A model generated the notes under the pieces. That model was given only the letters and a program-made list of their open reading frames with translations, did not search any database and was not told the DNA's origin. Shown piece by piece: positions 43,606-54,086 of a stretch of 64,000 nt of DNA. The number at the start of each line of letters is the position of its first letter. Position 1 is the first letter of the stretch. The position numbers and the translations under genes were made by a program. Origin of the DNA: Bosea sp. RAC05 (GTDB lineage: Bacteria > Pseudomonadota > Alphaproteobacteria > Rhizobiales > Beijerinckiaceae); contig NZ_CP016464.1 of the NCBI RefSeq assembly GCF_001713455.1, forward strand, positions 2,466,001-2,530,000, in the 5' to 3' direction.

Positions 43606-45039
43606 ATGAACGTGACCGAAACCCTCTCGCAGGGCCTCAAGCGCGAATTTCAGGTGGTGCTGAACGCCGCCGACCTCAAGACGCGGCTCGATGACGGCCT
43701 GCAGGGTCTTCAGGGCAAGGCCAAGATCAATGGCTTCCGTCCCGGCAAGGTGCCGGTCGGCCATCTGCGCCGGCTCTATGGCCGCTCGGTCATGGCCGAT
43801 GTCGTGCAGAACGCGGTCAACGAGGCCAACCAGAAGATCGTCGCCGACCACGGCCTGAAGCTCGCCTTCGAGCCGCAGATCAAGTTCCCCGAGAACAAGG
43901 ACGAGATCGAGGCCGCGATGGAGGCCAAGGGCGATCTCGCCTTCACCGTCGCCCTCGAGGTCCTGCCCAAGATCGAGCTCGCCGACCTGTCGGACGTGGC
44001 GCTCACCAAGCCGGTCGCCGAGGTTCCCGACGCCGATGTCGACGCCGCCCTGGAGCGGATGGCCGGCTCGAACCGCAGCTTCTCCAACAAGGGCGAGAAG
44101 GCCAAGGCCGAGAAGGGCGACCGCCTGATGATCTCCTTCGTCGGCACGCTCGAGGGCAAGCCCTTCGACGGCGGCACGGGCGAGGGCATCGCGCTGGACG
44201 TCGGCGCCGGCCAGTTCATCCCCGGCTTCGAGGAGCAGCTCGAGGGCGCGGCCGCCGGCGAGACCCGCACCGTCAAGGTCACCTTCCCCGAGAACTACAC
44301 CGCCGAGCACCTTGCCGGTAAGCCGGCCGAGTTCGAGGTCACCGTGACCGAGGTCCAGGCCCCCGAGCCCGTCACGATCGACGACGAGCTGGCCAAGGCC
44401 TTCGGGCTGGAGTCGCTCGATGCGCTCAAGAAGGCGATCCGCGAGCAGATCGGCCGCGATTTCGCCACCCAGTCGCGCCGCAAGCTCAAGAAGAGCCTGC
44501 TCGACGCGCTCGATACGAAATACACCTTCGAGCTGCCGCCGACCCTGGTCGAGCAGGAGTTCGCGAGCGTCTGGAGCCAGGTCGAGGCCGACATGAAGGA
44601 CGCCAAGAAGTCCTTCGAGGACGAGGGCACGACCGAGGACGCCGCTCGGGGCGACTACCGCAAGATCGCCGAGCGCCGCGTGCGCCTCGGCCTCGTGCTG
44701 GCCGAGATCGGCGAGCAGGCCAAGGTCCAGATCTCCGATGACGAGGTCACCCAGGCGCTGGTCGAGCGCGCCCGTCAGTTCCCCGGCCAGGAGAAGCAGG
44801 TCTGGGAGTTCTATCGCAAGAACCCGCAGGCGCTTGCCGAGATCCGCGCCCCGATCTTCGAGGAGAAGGTCGTCGACCACCTGCTCGGCCAGATCAAGGT
44901 CGAGGATCAGACCGTGTCCCGCGAGGCGCTCTACGCCGACGAGGACGCCGAGGGATCGGCGGAGGCCAAGCCCAAGAAGGCCGCAGCCAAGAAGGCGAAG
45001 AAGGCCGACAAGGCTGAGGGCGACGACGCGTCCGCCTGA
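43606..45039 (+). CDS. tig: Trigger factor chaperone
   Basis: A 477-residue ribosome-associated chaperone and prolyl isomerase. It has an N-terminal ribosome-binding domain (signature around [18 protein letters not shown]), a central FKBP domain ([20 protein letters not shown], about 160-250) and a helical C-terminal chaperone domain. A Lys/Ala-rich tail closes it ([18 protein letters not shown]). It binds nascent chains at the tunnel exit. tig-clpP-clpX-lon is the conserved order; a strong terminator follows here, so clpP has its own promoter as well. Confidence 0.97.
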   Translation: MNVTETLSQGLKREFQVVLNAADLKTRLDDGLQGLQGKAKINGFRPGKVPVGHLRRLYGRSVMADVVQNAVNEANQKIVADHGLKLAFEPQIKFPENKDEIEAAMEAKGDLAFTVALEVLPKIELADLSDVALTKPVAEVPDADVDAALERMAGSNRSFSNKGEKAKAEKGDRLMISFVGTLEGKPFDGGTGEGIALDVGAGQFIPGFEEQLEGAAAGETRTVKVTFPENYTAEHLAGKPAEFEVTVTEVQAPEPVTIDDELAKAFGLESLDALKKAIREQIGRDFATQSRRKLKKSLLDALDTKYTFELPPTLVEQEFASVWSQVEADMKDAKKSFEDEGTTEDAARGDYRKIAERRVRLGLVLAEIGEQAKVQISDDEVTQALVERARQFPGQEKQVWEFYRKNPQALAEIRAPIFEEKVVDHLLGQIKVEDQTVSREALYADEDAEGSAEAKPKKAAAKKAKKADKAEGDDASA

Positions 45040-45070
45040 ACACGCCGGAAACCTTAACCAGAGACAGTGG

Positions 45071-45107
45071 CGCCGCTCGGCTCATGCCGGGCGGCGCTTC
45101 TCTTTTC
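45071..45107 (+). terminator. Intrinsic terminator after tig
   Basis: A 12-bp stem, GCGCCGCTCGGC with GCCGGGCGGCGC (one G-U wobble), closed by a TCAT loop and followed by TTCTCTTTT. It starts 31 bases after the tig stop, and 104 bases remain before clpP for a separate promoter. Confidence 0.85.
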
Positions 45108-45211
45108 AGCCGCGTTTGCCGTGCTTATGTGGGTAGCCTCTCAGGACATCCGATTCGAACGACCGCCGGTTTCCGGCTCCCGCCCCCGGCTCTGCACCCA
45201 AGGACAGTTTC

Positions 45212-45835
45212 ATGCTGCGCGATCCGATCGAGACCTACAACAATCTCGTCCCGATGGTGGTCGAGCAATCGAGCCGCGGCGAGCGCGCCTTCGACATCTA
45301 TTCGCGCCTGCTGCGTGAACGCATCATCTTCCTGACCGGTCCGGTCGAGGATTACTCGGCGTCGCTGATCGTGGCGCAGCTGCTGTTCCTCGAGGCCGAG
45401 AACCCCAAGAAGGAGATCTCCTTCTACATCAACTCGCCCGGTGGCGTGGTCACCTCGGGCCTGTCGATCTACGACACCATGCAGTTCATCCGCTGCCCGG
45501 TGACGACGCTCTGCGTCGGCCAGGCCGCCTCGATGGGCTCGCTGCTGCTGACCGCCGGCGCCAAGGACATGCGCTTCGCGCTGCCCAACGCCCGCATCAT
45601 GGTTCACCAGCCCTCGGGCGGCTATCAGGGCCAGGTCACCGACATCCTGATCCACGCCCGCGAGGTCGAGAGCCTGAAGCGCCGGCTGAACGAGATCTAC
45701 GTCACCCACACCGGCCGCAGCTATGCCGAGATCGAGGCGGCGCTGGAGCGCGACAACTTCATGACCGCCGAGGCCGCCCGCGAGTTCGGTCTGATCGACA
45801 AGGTCATCGACAAGCGCCCGGAGGACGCGGCCTGA
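45212..45835 (+). CDS. clpP: ATP-dependent Clp protease proteolytic subunit
   Basis: A 207-residue serine protease that forms the double-heptameric chamber used by ClpA and ClpX. The catalytic Ser sits in [11 protein letters not shown], His in [11 protein letters not shown], and an Asp follows near residue 170. The N-terminal processing region and the hydrophobic pockets are normal. RBS AAGGACAG lies just before the ATG. Confidence 0.97.
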   Translation: MLRDPIETYNNLVPMVVEQSSRGERAFDIYSRLLRERIIFLTGPVEDYSASLIVAQLLFLEAENPKKEISFYINSPGGVVTSGLSIYDTMQFIRCPVTTLCVGQAASMGSLLLTAGAKDMRFALPNARIMVHQPSGGYQGQVTDILIHAREVESLKRRLNEIYVTHTGRSYAEIEAALERDNFMTAEAAREFGLIDKVIDKRPEDAA

Positions 45836-46121
45836 GGCGGCTGCGACGAGCGGGCGCGCCGCCTGTGGGTTGGCTCGCCCGCCATCCGGCCCCATATTGC
45901 AAGGTGGTCGGCCCCGTGTTTGCATGGGGAATCGAATGGACGCGGGATGATCCCGCAGGTGTTTCAGCCTGATCCGATTGTGGATCGGCCGCGAATTCAG
46001 GCGTTTCGGAACGAGCCGTTAACCTGATGATCGTGAACTGAACGCCTATGATGACGAAGAGACGACGGTTGCATCCGCTTTGGGCTGATGTGGTCTCCGG
46101 CTCCGAGAATGGAGATGGACG

Positions 46122-47390
46122 ATGAGTAAGGTCAGCGGCGGCGATTCCAAGAGCACGCTCTACTGCTCCTTCTGCGGCAAGAGCCAGCACGAGGTTCGCA
46201 AGCTCATTGCAGGACCGACCGTGTTCATCTGCGACGAATGCGTCGAGCTGTGCATGGACATCATCCGCGAGGAATCGAAATCCGCGCTGGTCAAGTCCAA
46301 GGACGGGGTGCCGACGCCCAAGGAGATCCGCAAGGTCCTGGACGACTACGTCATCGGCCAGGAGCACGCCAAGAAGGTGCTCTCGGTCGCCGTCCACAAC
46401 CATTACAAGCGGCTTTCGCACGCGACCAAGCACAACGACGTCGAGCTCGCGAAGTCCAACATCCTTCTGATCGGACCGACGGGCTCGGGCAAGACGCTGC
46501 TGGCGCAGACGCTGGCGCGCATCCTCGACGTGCCCTTCACCATGGCCGACGCGACGACGCTGACCGAAGCCGGCTATGTCGGCGAGGATGTCGAGAACAT
46601 CATCCTCAAGCTGCTCCAGGCCTCCGACTACAATGTCGAGCGGGCGCAGCGCGGCATCGTCTACATCGACGAGATCGACAAGATCAGCCGCAAGTCCGAC
46701 AACCCGTCGATCACCCGCGACGTCTCGGGCGAGGGCGTGCAGCAGGCCCTGCTCAAGATCATGGAGGGCACCGTTGCCTCCGTGCCGCCGCAGGGCGGGC
46801 GCAAGCATCCGCAGCAGGAGTTCCTGCAGGTCGACACCACCAACATCCTCTTCATCTGCGGTGGCGCCTTCGCGGGCCTCGACAAGATCATCGCCGGGCG
46901 CGGCAAGGGCACCTCGATCGGCTTCGGCGCGACCGTGAAGGGCCCCGACGAGCGCCGCACCGGCGCGATCTTCCGCGAGGTCGAGCCGGAGGATCTGCTG
47001 AAGTTCGGCCTCATCCCGGAATTCGTCGGCCGTCTGCCGGTCCTGGCGACGCTGGAGGATCTCGACGAGGCGGCGCTGAAGACCATCCTGACCGAGCCGA
47101 AGAACGCGCTGGTCAAGCAGTATCAGCGTCTCTTCGAGATGGAGGACACCGAGCTGACCTTCACCGACGAGGCAGTCAGCCTGATCGCCCGCAAGGCGAT
47201 CGAGCGCAAGACCGGCGCGCGCGGCCTGCGCTCGATCATGGAGGGCATCCTGCTCGAGACGATGTACGAACTGCCGGGCCTCGAAGGCGTCGAGCAGGTC
47301 GTGATCGGCCCGGAGGCGGTGGAATCCAAGTCCCGGCCGCTGTTCATCTACTCGGAGCGCGAGGAAGAGGCGAAGTCCGCCTCGGCCTGA
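46122..47390 (+). CDS. clpX: ATP-dependent Clp protease ATP-binding subunit ClpX
   Basis: A 422-residue AAA+ unfoldase. It has an N-terminal C4 zinc-binding domain (YCSFCGKS and CDECVELC, about 13-50), Walker A GPTGSGKT, pore loop GYVGEDVE, Walker B VYIDEIDK, the RKH loop in [10 protein letters not shown] and a ClpP-binding loop. It recognises ssrA and other tags. 286 bp separate it from clpP, with two small hairpins (GCGGGATGATCCCGC region, about 45945) but no clear promoter. An intrinsic terminator follows. Confidence 0.97.
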   Translation: MSKVSGGDSKSTLYCSFCGKSQHEVRKLIAGPTVFICDECVELCMDIIREESKSALVKSKDGVPTPKEIRKVLDDYVIGQEHAKKVLSVAVHNHYKRLSHATKHNDVELAKSNILLIGPTGSGKTLLAQTLARILDVPFTMADATTLTEAGYVGEDVENIILKLLQASDYNVERAQRGIVYIDEIDKISRKSDNPSITRDVSGEGVQQALLKIMEGTVASVPPQGGRKHPQQEFLQVDTTNILFICGGAFAGLDKIIAGRGKGTSIGFGATVKGPDERRTGAIFREVEPEDLLKFGLIPEFVGRLPVLATLEDLDEAALKTILTEPKNALVKQYQRLFEMEDTELTFTDEAVSLIARKAIERKTGARGLRSIMEGILLETMYELPGLEGVEQVVIGPEAVESKSRPLFIYSEREEEAKSASA

Positions 47391-47473
47391 TGTCGCGGTC
47401 GATGGCCCGGGGCAGGTATTGCCCCCGCGGCGAACGAAGCTACGAACCTGCTTCGCTAGCTCTGCTGACGTCG

Positions 47474-47499
47474 AACGCGCGCTGTCTGGCGCGCGTTTT
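47474..47499 (+). terminator. Intrinsic terminator after clpX
   Basis: A 9-bp stem, AACGCGCGC with GCGCGCGTT, a TGTCTG loop, and a TTTT run overlapping the last stem bases, 84 bases after the clpX stop. It separates clpX from lon. Confidence 0.8.
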
Positions 47500-47822
47500 G
47501 CGTATCGGACCAGAGATCTGCTTCGGTCACTCGGGCGTATGCTTGGGGCTGCTCCGACGGGGCCTTGCCTCAGGCCTGCGAAAACAGGTCTGCGTCTGGC
47601 CGCGAGCCGATTGACGCAGTGCAAACTTCTGGGGCCAACTGTTGCCGGATCGCTTGAAAGCCGGCGCGGAAGTCTCCACTTTAATTCCACTCGCGAGAGT
47701 CGCATGCCTGTCGAGGGTGCGATGCGCGGGGGCGGACGCGGTGAATGGTCGCCACGCCCGCTTACGTCCGGCGCCTACGCCCATTGCGGGGGGACGTCGG
47801 GCGCAACCACAAAGGAAAAGTC
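47500..47822 (+). other. Gene-free stretch upstream of lon
   Basis: The whole clpX-lon interval is 432 bp. After the clpX terminator I see no coding pattern in this 323-bp part. It contains a possible heat-shock promoter (47653-47681) and, just before lon, an AAGGAAAAG ribosome binding site. The leader from that promoter to the lon ATG would be about 135 bases. Confidence 0.5.
47653..47681 (+). promoter_or_regulatory. Possible sigma-32 (RpoH) promoter of lon
   Basis: CTTGAAA followed after 14 bases by CTCCACTT resembles the alphaproteobacterial heat-shock consensus (CTTGAAA, then about 13-16 bases, then CCCCATNT-like). The -35 half is a perfect match and the -10 half is partial. lon is a classical RpoH target, so the context agrees. 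Confidence 0.4.
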
Positions 47823-50246
47823 ATGACTGGCTCGGCGCCCCGCGCTCCTTTCGTGCCCGGCGAGACCGGCACTTATCCGGTTCTTCCCCTGCGCGACATC
47901 GTCGTGTTCCCCCATATGATCGTGCCGCTCTTCGTCGGCCGCGAGAAGTCGATCCGTGCGCTCGAAGAGGTCGTCAAGACCGACGGGCTGATCCTGCTCG
48001 CCACCCAGAAGAACGCCGGCGACGATGATCCGGAGACCAAGGACATCTACGAGATCGGCACGCTCGCCCGTGTGCTGCAGCTGCTCAAGCTGCCCGACTC
48101 CACCGTCAAGGTGCTGGTCGAGGGCGTCGGCCGCGCGAAGGCAACGGCTTATGTCGCCGACGAGGCCTTCTACCAGGCCGAGGCCGTGAGCCTCGCCGAG
48201 GAGGAGGGCAAGAAGGTCGAGGTCGAGGCGCTCGGCCGTTCGGTCATCAGCGAGTTCGAGAGCTATGTGAAGCTCAACAAGAAGATCTCGCCCGAGATCG
48301 TGGCGGCCGTGTCGCAGATCGACGAGCCCTCCAAGCTCGCCGATACCGTGGCCTCGCATCTGGCGGTGAAGATCGCCGACCGTCAGGCCGTGCTGGAAAT
48401 CACCCAGGTCGCGCATCGTCTGGAGAAGGTGCTCTCGCTGATGGAGAGCGAGATGTCCGTGCTCCAGGTCGAGAAGCGCATCCGCTCGCGCGTCAAGCGC
48501 CAGATGGAGAAGACCCAGCGCGAGTACTACCTCAACGAGCAGATGAAGGCGATCCAGAAGGAGCTCGGCGACGGCGAGGAAGGCCGCGACGAACTGGCCG
48601 AGCTGGAGGAGCGGATCGCGCGCACGAAGCTCTCCAAGGAGGCCCGCGACAAGGCCATCGCGGAGATGAAGAAGCTGCGCCAGATGTCGCCGATGTCGGC
48701 CGAGGCGACGGTCGTGCGCAACTATCTCGACTGGATGCTCGGCATCCCGTGGGGCAAGAAGTCGAAGATCAAGAAGGATCTCCCGGCTGCCCAGGCGGTG
48801 CTGGACGACGATCACTTCGGGCTCGACAAGGTGAAGGACCGCATCGTCGAGTACCTCGCGGTGCAGCAGCGCGCCAACCGGCTCGCCGGCCCGATCCTGT
48901 GCCTCGTCGGCCCTCCGGGCGTCGGCAAGACCTCGCTCGGCAAGTCGATCGCCAAGGCGACGGGGCGCGAATTCGTGCGCATGTCGCTCGGCGGCGTGCG
49001 TGACGAGGCCGAGATCCGTGGTCACCGGCGCACCTATATCGGCTCGATGCCCGGCAAGATCATCCAGTCGATGAAGAAGGCCAAGACCGCCAACCCGCTG
49101 ATCCTGCTCGACGAGATCGACAAGATGGGCCAGGACTTTCGCGGCGACCCGTCGGCGGCCCTGCTCGAGGTGCTCGATCCCGAGCAGAACGGCACCTTCA
49201 ACGACCACTATCTCGAGGTCGACTACGACCTCTCGAACGTCATGTTCGTGACGACGGCGAACACGCTGAACATCCCGCCGGCCCTGCTGGATCGGATGGA
49301 GGTGATCCGCATCGCCGGCTACACCGAGGACGAGAAGACCGAGATCGCCCGCCGCCACCTGATCCCCAACGCGATCAAGAAGCACGGGCTGGAATCGAAG
49401 GAGTGGTCGATCGAGGACGACGCGCTGCAGACCCTGGTGCGCCGCTATACGAGGGAAGCCGGCGTCCGCAACCTCGAGCGCGAGCTCTCCAACACCGTCC
49501 GCAAGGCGGTGAAGGACATCGTGCTGACCAAGAAGAAGAAGGTCACCGTCACCGGCGAGTTGCTGGAGGAGTATCTCGGCCCGCCGCGCTACCGCTACGG
49601 CATGGCCGAGACGGAGGATCAGGTCGGTGTCGTCACAGGTCTGGCCTGGACCGAGGTCGGCGGCGAGCTGCTGACGATCGAAGGCGTCATGATGCCCGGC
49701 AAGGGCAAGATGACGGTCACCGGCAACCTCAAGGAGGTGATGAAGGAATCGATCTCCGCGGCGGCGTCCTATGTCCGCTCGCGCGCCGTCGATTTCGGCA
49801 TCGAGCCGCCACTCTTCGATCGTCGGGACATCCACGTCCACGTTCCCGAGGGCGCGACCCCGAAGGACGGTCCCTCGGCCGGTATCGCGATGGCGACCTC
49901 GATCGTCTCGATCCTGACCGGCATCCCGACCAATCGCGACGTCGCCATGACCGGCGAGGTCACGCTGCGGGGCAGGGTGCTGCCGATCGGCGGTCTGAAG
50001 GAGAAGCTCCTGGCGGCGCTGCGGGGCGGCATCAAGAAGGTGCTGATCCCCGAGGACAACGCCAAGGATCTGGTCGATCTGCCCAAGTCCGTGAAGGAGG
50101 GCATGGAGATCGTTCCGGTCTCGCGGATGGAGCAGGTTCTCCAGCACGCCCTGACGCGGCAGCCCGTGCCGATCGTCTGGGAGGAGGACCTCAAGGCGCT
50201 TCCCAAGGTCTCGGACGACGACGCCGCGGGCGTGGTCGCTCACTGA
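47823..50246 (+). CDS. lon: ATP-dependent protease La (Lon)
   Basis: An 807-residue LonA protease. The N-terminal substrate domain starts [21 protein letters not shown] coiled middle region and an AAA+ module follow, with Walker A GPPGVGKT and Walker [10 protein letters not shown]. The C-terminal Ser-Lys protease has Ser in [14 protein letters not shown] and Lys in [14 protein letters not shown]. It degrades misfolded and regulatory proteins such as CcrM and SciP in alphaproteobacteria. An in-frame upstream extension lacks conservation, so the ATG at 47823 with its AAGGAAAAG RBS is used. A terminator follows. Confidence 0.97.
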   Translation: MTGSAPRAPFVPGETGTYPVLPLRDIVVFPHMIVPLFVGREKSIRALEEVVKTDGLILLATQKNAGDDDPETKDIYEIGTLARVLQLLKLPDSTVKVLVEGVGRAKATAYVADEAFYQAEAVSLAEEEGKKVEVEALGRSVISEFESYVKLNKKISPEIVAAVSQIDEPSKLADTVASHLAVKIADRQAVLEITQVAHRLEKVLSLMESEMSVLQVEKRIRSRVKRQMEKTQREYYLNEQMKAIQKELGDGEEGRDELAELEERIARTKLSKEARDKAIAEMKKLRQMSPMSAEATVVRNYLDWMLGIPWGKKSKIKKDLPAAQAVLDDDHFGLDKVKDRIVEYLAVQQRANRLAGPILCLVGPPGVGKTSLGKSIAKATGREFVRMSLGGVRDEAEIRGHRRTYIGSMPGKIIQSMKKAKTANPLILLDEIDKMGQDFRGDPSAALLEVLDPEQNGTFNDHYLEVDYDLSNVMFVTTANTLNIPPALLDRMEVIRIAGYTEDEKTEIARRHLIPNAIKKHGLESKEWSIEDDALQTLVRRYTREAGVRNLERELSNTVRKAVKDIVLTKKKKVTVTGELLEEYLGPPRYRYGMAETEDQVGVVTGLAWTEVGGELLTIEGVMMPGKGKMTVTGNLKEVMKESISAAASYVRSRAVDFGIEPPLFDRRDIHVHVPEGATPKDGPSAGIAMATSIVSILTGIPTNRDVAMTGEVTLRGRVLPIGGLKEKLLAALRGGIKKVLIPEDNAKDLVDLPKSVKEGMEIVPVSRMEQVLQHALTRQPVPIVWEEDLKALPKVSDDDAAGVVAH

Positions 50247-50268
50247 AGCATCTGAACGGAACAACCGA

Positions 50269-50294
50269 GGCCGCCGGGCAACCGGCGGCCTTTC
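50269..50294 (+). terminator. Intrinsic terminator after lon
   Basis: A perfect 9-bp stem, GGCCGCCGG with CCGGCGGCC, closed by a GCAA tetraloop and followed by TTTCC. It lies 22 bases after the lon stop. Confidence 0.85.
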
Positions 50295-50359
50295 CTATGG
50301 TAATGTGTTAACCACGCCTGCGCATGATCGCCCCGATCCAGGGTGACTCATGACGGACG

Positions 50360-52165
50360 ATGGTTGATTCGGCGAAGGTGCAAGGCGAGGCCGCGGGCCG
50401 TGGCGATGCCCTCTCGGGTTTCTTCGCGCCGCGATCCCTGATCTGGTCGATCGTTCTGCCGGGGGTCGCCACCATCGCCCTGCTGATGGTGGCGCTTGCC
50501 GCTTATCTGCCCGATTCGATCGTCGCGATCGAGGTTCGCGCGGCGCGCGAACGCGCGGTCGCCGCGGCGACACGGCTGGTGTCGCTCAGGGCCTTCTACT
50601 CGGAAACCGTGGTCTCGCGCCTGACGCCCGGGGGGGATGTCGTCGCCACCGCCAACTACGGCTCAAATCCGCACGCCATTCCTGTCCCCACGACCTTTCT
50701 CCTCGATTATACGGCGCGGCTCAACGCCGGCGGCGACCACATCAGGCTGGTCAGCCCTTTCCCCTGGCCGCAGCGGCAGCGGCGCGAGGACCTCGACGCT
50801 TTCCAGACGGCAGCCTGGAAAGCGTTGACCGAGGACCGGACGCCCTCGTTCAGCACCATCGAGGGCAGCGGGCCCGGCGCCGTGCTGCGCGTCGCAATCG
50901 CCGACCGCATGACGCAGAGCTGTGTCGAATGTCACAACAGCCATCCCGATTCGCCGATCCGCATCTGGAAGGTCGGCGATGTGCGGGGGCTCATCGAGAT
51001 CCGGCAGTCGCTCGCGACCGTCACCAAGGAGGCCCGCGAGATCGGCTGGCGGCTGACCCAGGGCGGGCTGCTGGCGGCCGCGATCCTGCTGCTGACCTTC
51101 ATCCTCGTGGCGCTGCGCGTGGTCCGTCCCCTGCGCGACCTGACCGCGACGATCGGGCAACTCGCCCATGACCGTGGCGATGTCACGATTCCCTATGTCG
51201 CCCGGCGCGACGAACTCGGCGTCGTCGCCCGCGCGCTGCAGATGCTGAAGCTGGAACGGCGCGCCGCGCTCGCCGCGCAGCAGGTGGCCGATGAGGAGGC
51301 CCGCCAGCGGCTCGAGCGGGCCGGCCGGCTGCATCGCTTCAGTGCCGGGCTGGGCGAGGACCTGCACCGCCTGCGGGCCGAAGCCGCCTCGTCCTCGGAA
51401 GCGATCCGGGGCGCGGTGAGCGAGGTCGCGGCCCTGTCCTCCGTGAGCTCCGACTTGGTACACCAGGCACAGACCCATGCCACCCGTCTCGATGAGGCGG
51501 GGCGGGCCGTGATCGCGCTGAGCGAGGCCATCGGGACCGCCGTCCACGCCGTGGAGGCGCATCTCGACCTCGTCGGACACCATGCCGAGCAGACCGTCAG
51601 ACGCTCGCGCGACGCCGAGGACAGGACACGCCGCCTCGCCACGGAGGCGACCCGCGTGGGTGATGTCGTCGGCGTCATCCGCGACATCGCCGAACAGGTC
51701 AATCTGCTGGCCCTCAACGCGACGATCGAGGCCGCTCGCGCCGGGCCGGCCGGGCGCGGCTTCGCCGTCGTCGCCGGCGAGGTGAAGGCGCTGGCCGAGC
51801 GCACGGCTGCGGCGACCGAGGACATCTCAGACCGCATCTGCAAGATTCAGCAGGCTTCTGGCGAGGTCGCGGCGCAGATCACCGACATGACCGGCGGACT
51901 CGTGGCCGATGGGGCGACCGCGCGCGATCTCGCCCAGCGGCTGCGCGACGACGTGGCCGTCTCCAACGACATCGAGCGCCACATGCGCACCGTGTTCGAG
52001 GAAGCCCGCGCCATGGTCGCGGCACTGGACCGGGTTCGCAGCGAGACGGCCGAGGCAGGGGGCAGCGTGCGGGCGCTGGACGAGGCCACGTCGCGGGTGG
52101 CGGCAGCGGTCCGGCAGCTCGACCACCACGCCGATTCGCTCTCGCGCGAGATTGCCGCGGCCTGA
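50360..52165 (+). CDS. Methyl-accepting chemotaxis protein with haem-c-type sensor domain
   Basis: A 601-residue transducer. TM1 lies at about 28-50. A periplasmic domain (about 50-225) ends with a CVECH haem-c attachment motif (C188, C191, H192) in a DUF3365/Tll0287-like context followed by an IEIRQSLA strand. TM2 is at about 234-256, then a HAMP domain. A cytoplasmic methyl-accepting helix bundle with the hairpin tip VIRDIAEQVNLLALNATIEAARAG follows. It likely senses redox state, oxygen or nitric oxide through covalent haem. No other chemotaxis genes are near. Confidence 0.9.
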   Translation: MVDSAKVQGEAAGRGDALSGFFAPRSLIWSIVLPGVATIALLMVALAAYLPDSIVAIEVRAARERAVAAATRLVSLRAFYSETVVSRLTPGGDVVATANYGSNPHAIPVPTTFLLDYTARLNAGGDHIRLVSPFPWPQRQRREDLDAFQTAAWKALTEDRTPSFSTIEGSGPGAVLRVAIADRMTQSCVECHNSHPDSPIRIWKVGDVRGLIEIRQSLATVTKEAREIGWRLTQGGLLAAAILLLTFILVALRVVRPLRDLTATIGQLAHDRGDVTIPYVARRDELGVVARALQMLKLERRAALAAQQVADEEARQRLERAGRLHRFSAGLGEDLHRLRAEAASSSEAIRGAVSEVAALSSVSSDLVHQAQTHATRLDEAGRAVIALSEAIGTAVHAVEAHLDLVGHHAEQTVRRSRDAEDRTRRLATEATRVGDVVGVIRDIAEQVNLLALNATIEAARAGPAGRGFAVVAGEVKALAERTAAATEDISDRICKIQQASGEVAAQITDMTGGLVADGATARDLAQRLRDDVAVSNDIERHMRTVFEEARAMVAALDRVRSETAEAGGSVRALDEATSRVAAAVRQLDHHADSLSREIAAA

Positions 52166-52175
52166 GGGCGAAACC

Positions 52176-52251
52176 TGGTGGGCGGTGACGGGCTCGAACC
52201 GCCGACCCTCTCGGTGTAAACGAGATGCTCTACCGACTGAGCTAACCGCCC
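52176..52251 (-). tRNA. tRNA-Val (anticodon TAC)
   Basis: A 76-base tRNA on the minus strand. The acceptor arm GGGCGGT pairs with ACCGCCC. The D-arm AGCTCAGTCGGTAGAGC and anticodon stem TCTCG/CGAGA with loop TTTACAC (TAC) are present, as are the T-arm GGCGGTTCGAGCCCGTC and an encoded CCA. It reads GUN valine codons. Confidence 0.97.
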
Positions 52252-52441
52252 GCGTCGCCGGATGTAAGCCCTGCCGCCCTCGCCATCAAGCGTTCAGTGC
52301 CCGTGTCATGCGGCTCGGGAGCGGGCCATTCCGCCATGCGTCCGGGACATCTTCATTTTGCCGGGCACCCGCGCTTGACACTTCGGGCCCGTCGCCATAA
52401 TCCACACCTCGCCGACGGCCACAGCGCTTCGGCAGCCCTGC

Positions 52442-52518
52442 GCGGGCGTAGCTCAGTTGGTTAGAGTGCCGGCCTGTCACGCCGGAGGTCGCGGGTTCGA
52501 GCCCCGTCGCCCGCGCCA
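52442..52518 (+). tRNA. tRNA-Asp (anticodon GTC)
   Basis: A 77-base tRNA. The acceptor arm GCGGGCG pairs with CGCCCGC. The D-arm AGCTCAGTTGGTTAGAGT and anticodon stem CCGGC/GCCGG with loop CTGTCAC (GTC) are present, followed by a T-arm with GGTTCGAGCCC, discriminator G and encoded CCA. GTC is a substrate of Tgt, so this tRNA should carry queuosine. Confidence 0.97.
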
Positions 52519-52781
52519 TTTATTTTCGATGCTGAGATGGCATCGCCCTTGAGCCGTCACACTGTCCTGAGTGGGCTCACGACGCTTTCGCTCCCGGATC
52601 GTTCTTTCAAAGCGTTGCGCGGCCTTCACGGCGCAGCATGTCGGCGGCGCCAACGACTCGCCAGTCGAGACCGGGCTTGCTCTTCGAGACAGGGGCAGCC
52701 GCCGGTGGCCCCTCAGGGCTCCCTGACGTCAGATTGCGCGGTGATGCCAGGTCGAGCCCGCTGGCTCGCAGACCATGGCGG
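52519..52781. other. Gene-free spacer after tRNA-Asp
   Basis: 263 bp between tRNA-Asp and the end of the SDR gene. I see no convincing coding frame, no terminator with a T-run and no direct repeat of the tRNA 3' end that would mark an attachment site. Confidence 0.4.
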
Positions 52782-53552
52782 TCAGACCCGCGTCCCGCCG
52801 TCGGCCATGATGACGGAGGCCGTCATGAACGAGGCCTCGTCCGACGCCAGCCACAGGATTGGCCACGCGACCTCGCGCGGATCGGCCCAGCGGCGCTGGA
52901 TATTGTGGTCGGTTCTTTCGGTTCGGAGGTCCTGCTCGGTTTTCCCCTCCGGCGCGAAGCGGCGGACATGGAACGGCGTCAGCGTCAGGCCGGGACAGAC
53001 GGCGTTGACGCGCACGCCGCGATCGGCCTCCTCGAAGGCGAGCGTCTTCGTCATCGAGATGATGCCGGCTTTGGCAACGTCATACTGTCCCATGCCCCCG
53101 CGGGGGTTGAACGCATGCGTCGACGAAACATTGACGATAGCGCCCTTCTGGGACGACCGCAGTGACGGCAGCGCCTCGCGGGCGAGGTAGGCATAGCTCA
53201 GCAGGTTGACCGACAGGATTTTCGACCACGTCTCGGCCTTGGCCGCGTCGAGCGGCTCATAGGCGCGGATGCCTGCGTTGTTGACGAGAATGTCGATCTT
53301 GCCGAACGCCGCCAGTGTTCTCTCGACGATCGCGGCGGCCGAGGCCTCCTGTCCGACATCGATCTCCAGGTCCAGCACGCGGGCGGCAGGGACCCTCGTG
53401 CGGATCGCCTCTGACACGTCCTTCAGGGCGGAGGCGTCGATGTCGACCAGCACGACGGCCGCTCCCTCGGCGACGAAGAGTTCGGCCGTGGCCGCCCCGA
53501 TGCCGCCCGCGCCGCCGGTGATGATCGCGACCTTGCCGTCCAAGCGTGCCAT
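52782..53552 (-). CDS. Short-chain dehydrogenase/reductase
   Basis: A 256-residue classical SDR. It has the NAD(P) motif TGGAGGIG, an Asp after the second strand (VLVDID) that favours NAD, NNAG, the catalytic Ser in NVSSTHAF and the YDVAK Tyr-Lys pair. It oxidises or reduces a hydroxyl/keto group; the substrate is unknown. It is the last gene of the TRAP operon, starting 27 bp after the small-permease stop, so it likely acts on the imported solute. Confidence 0.9.
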   Translation of the reverse strand: MARLDGKVAIITGGAGGIGAATAELFVAEGAAVVLVDIDASALKDVSEAIRTRVPAARVLDLEIDVGQEASAAAIVERTLAAFGKIDILVNNAGIRAYEPLDAAKAETWSKILSVNLLSYAYLAREALPSLRSSQKGAIVNVSSTHAFNPRGGMGQYDVAKAGIISMTKTLAFEEADRGVRVNAVCPGLTLTPFHVRRFAPEGKTEQDLRTERTDHNIQRRWADPREVAWPILWLASDEASFMTASVIMADGGTRV

Positions 53553-53579
53553 GTCGTCGTCCTGTCAGAGTATGCGTCG

Positions 53580-54086
53580 TCAGCCGATCAAGGTACCGGC
53601 CGGTTCGAGAGCGGCCTCGCCGCGGATTACGCGCCAGAGCCAGACCAGACTGTAGAGCGCCATCAATCCCGCACAGAGTGGGATCGCGGCGTACCACCAT
53701 GCCTTGTCGAGGCGCAGGAAGGGCGTCGTCTCACCCGACATCTGCATGAAGGCGAAGCCGTAGATCGCGAGCGTCGATGCAAAGGCGAGCATGGCGAGGT
53801 TGATGACGATCTCGAGGACTTTGCGCCCAGCCGCCGGCAGCAGATCCTCGAAGATGACGACGCGGTAAAGCGAACCTTCGCGCCAGAGGGCAAGCGAGGT
53901 GAGCATGACCAGCCAGATGAAGAGAAATTCGACGATCTCGTCGTAGCCGGGAATCGTGAAGAGCGGCACGAGCCTGAGAATGATGGCGAGGCCGAGCAGG
54001 GCGAACAGACCGATGAAGCAGGCCAGCGCGCCGTATTTGCAGCTGAGGAAGATGATCCGGTCGATGCCCCTCAGCACAGCCATCAT
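53580..54086 (-). CDS. TRAP transporter small permease (DctQ type)
   Basis: A 168-residue four-helix membrane protein with DctQ features: the IPGYDEIVEFLFIWLVMLTSLALWREGSLYRV-like segment and a final helix IPLCAGLMALYSLVWLWRVI. It pairs with the large permease to import an organic acid with Na+. The ATG at 54086 overlaps the large-permease stop by four bases. The gene order P-M-Q is less common than P-Q-M. Confidence 0.9.
   Translation of the reverse strand: MMAVLRGIDRIIFLSCKYGALACFIGLFALLGLAIILRLVPLFTIPGYDEIVEFLFIWLVMLTSLALWREGSLYRVVIFEDLLPAAGRKVLEIVINLAMLAFASTLAIYGFAFMQMSGETTPFLRLDKAWWYAAIPLCAGLMALYSLVWLWRVIRGEAALEPAGTLIG

Noticed and set aside
47775..50264. 829-codon open frame antisense to lon
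   Set aside because: Same GC-rich antisense effect; composition is typical of a reversed coding strand and Lon is complete on the plus strand.
50300..50320. CtrA-type TTAA box before the chemoreceptor (GTGTTAACC)
   Set aside because: Only one half of the TTAA-N7-TTAA pattern is present; the same holds near 46018.
52286..52519. Small ORF beginning MARATGLEPATSG on the minus strand
   Set aside because: Translation shadow of the tRNA-Asp gene; a frequent false annotation.
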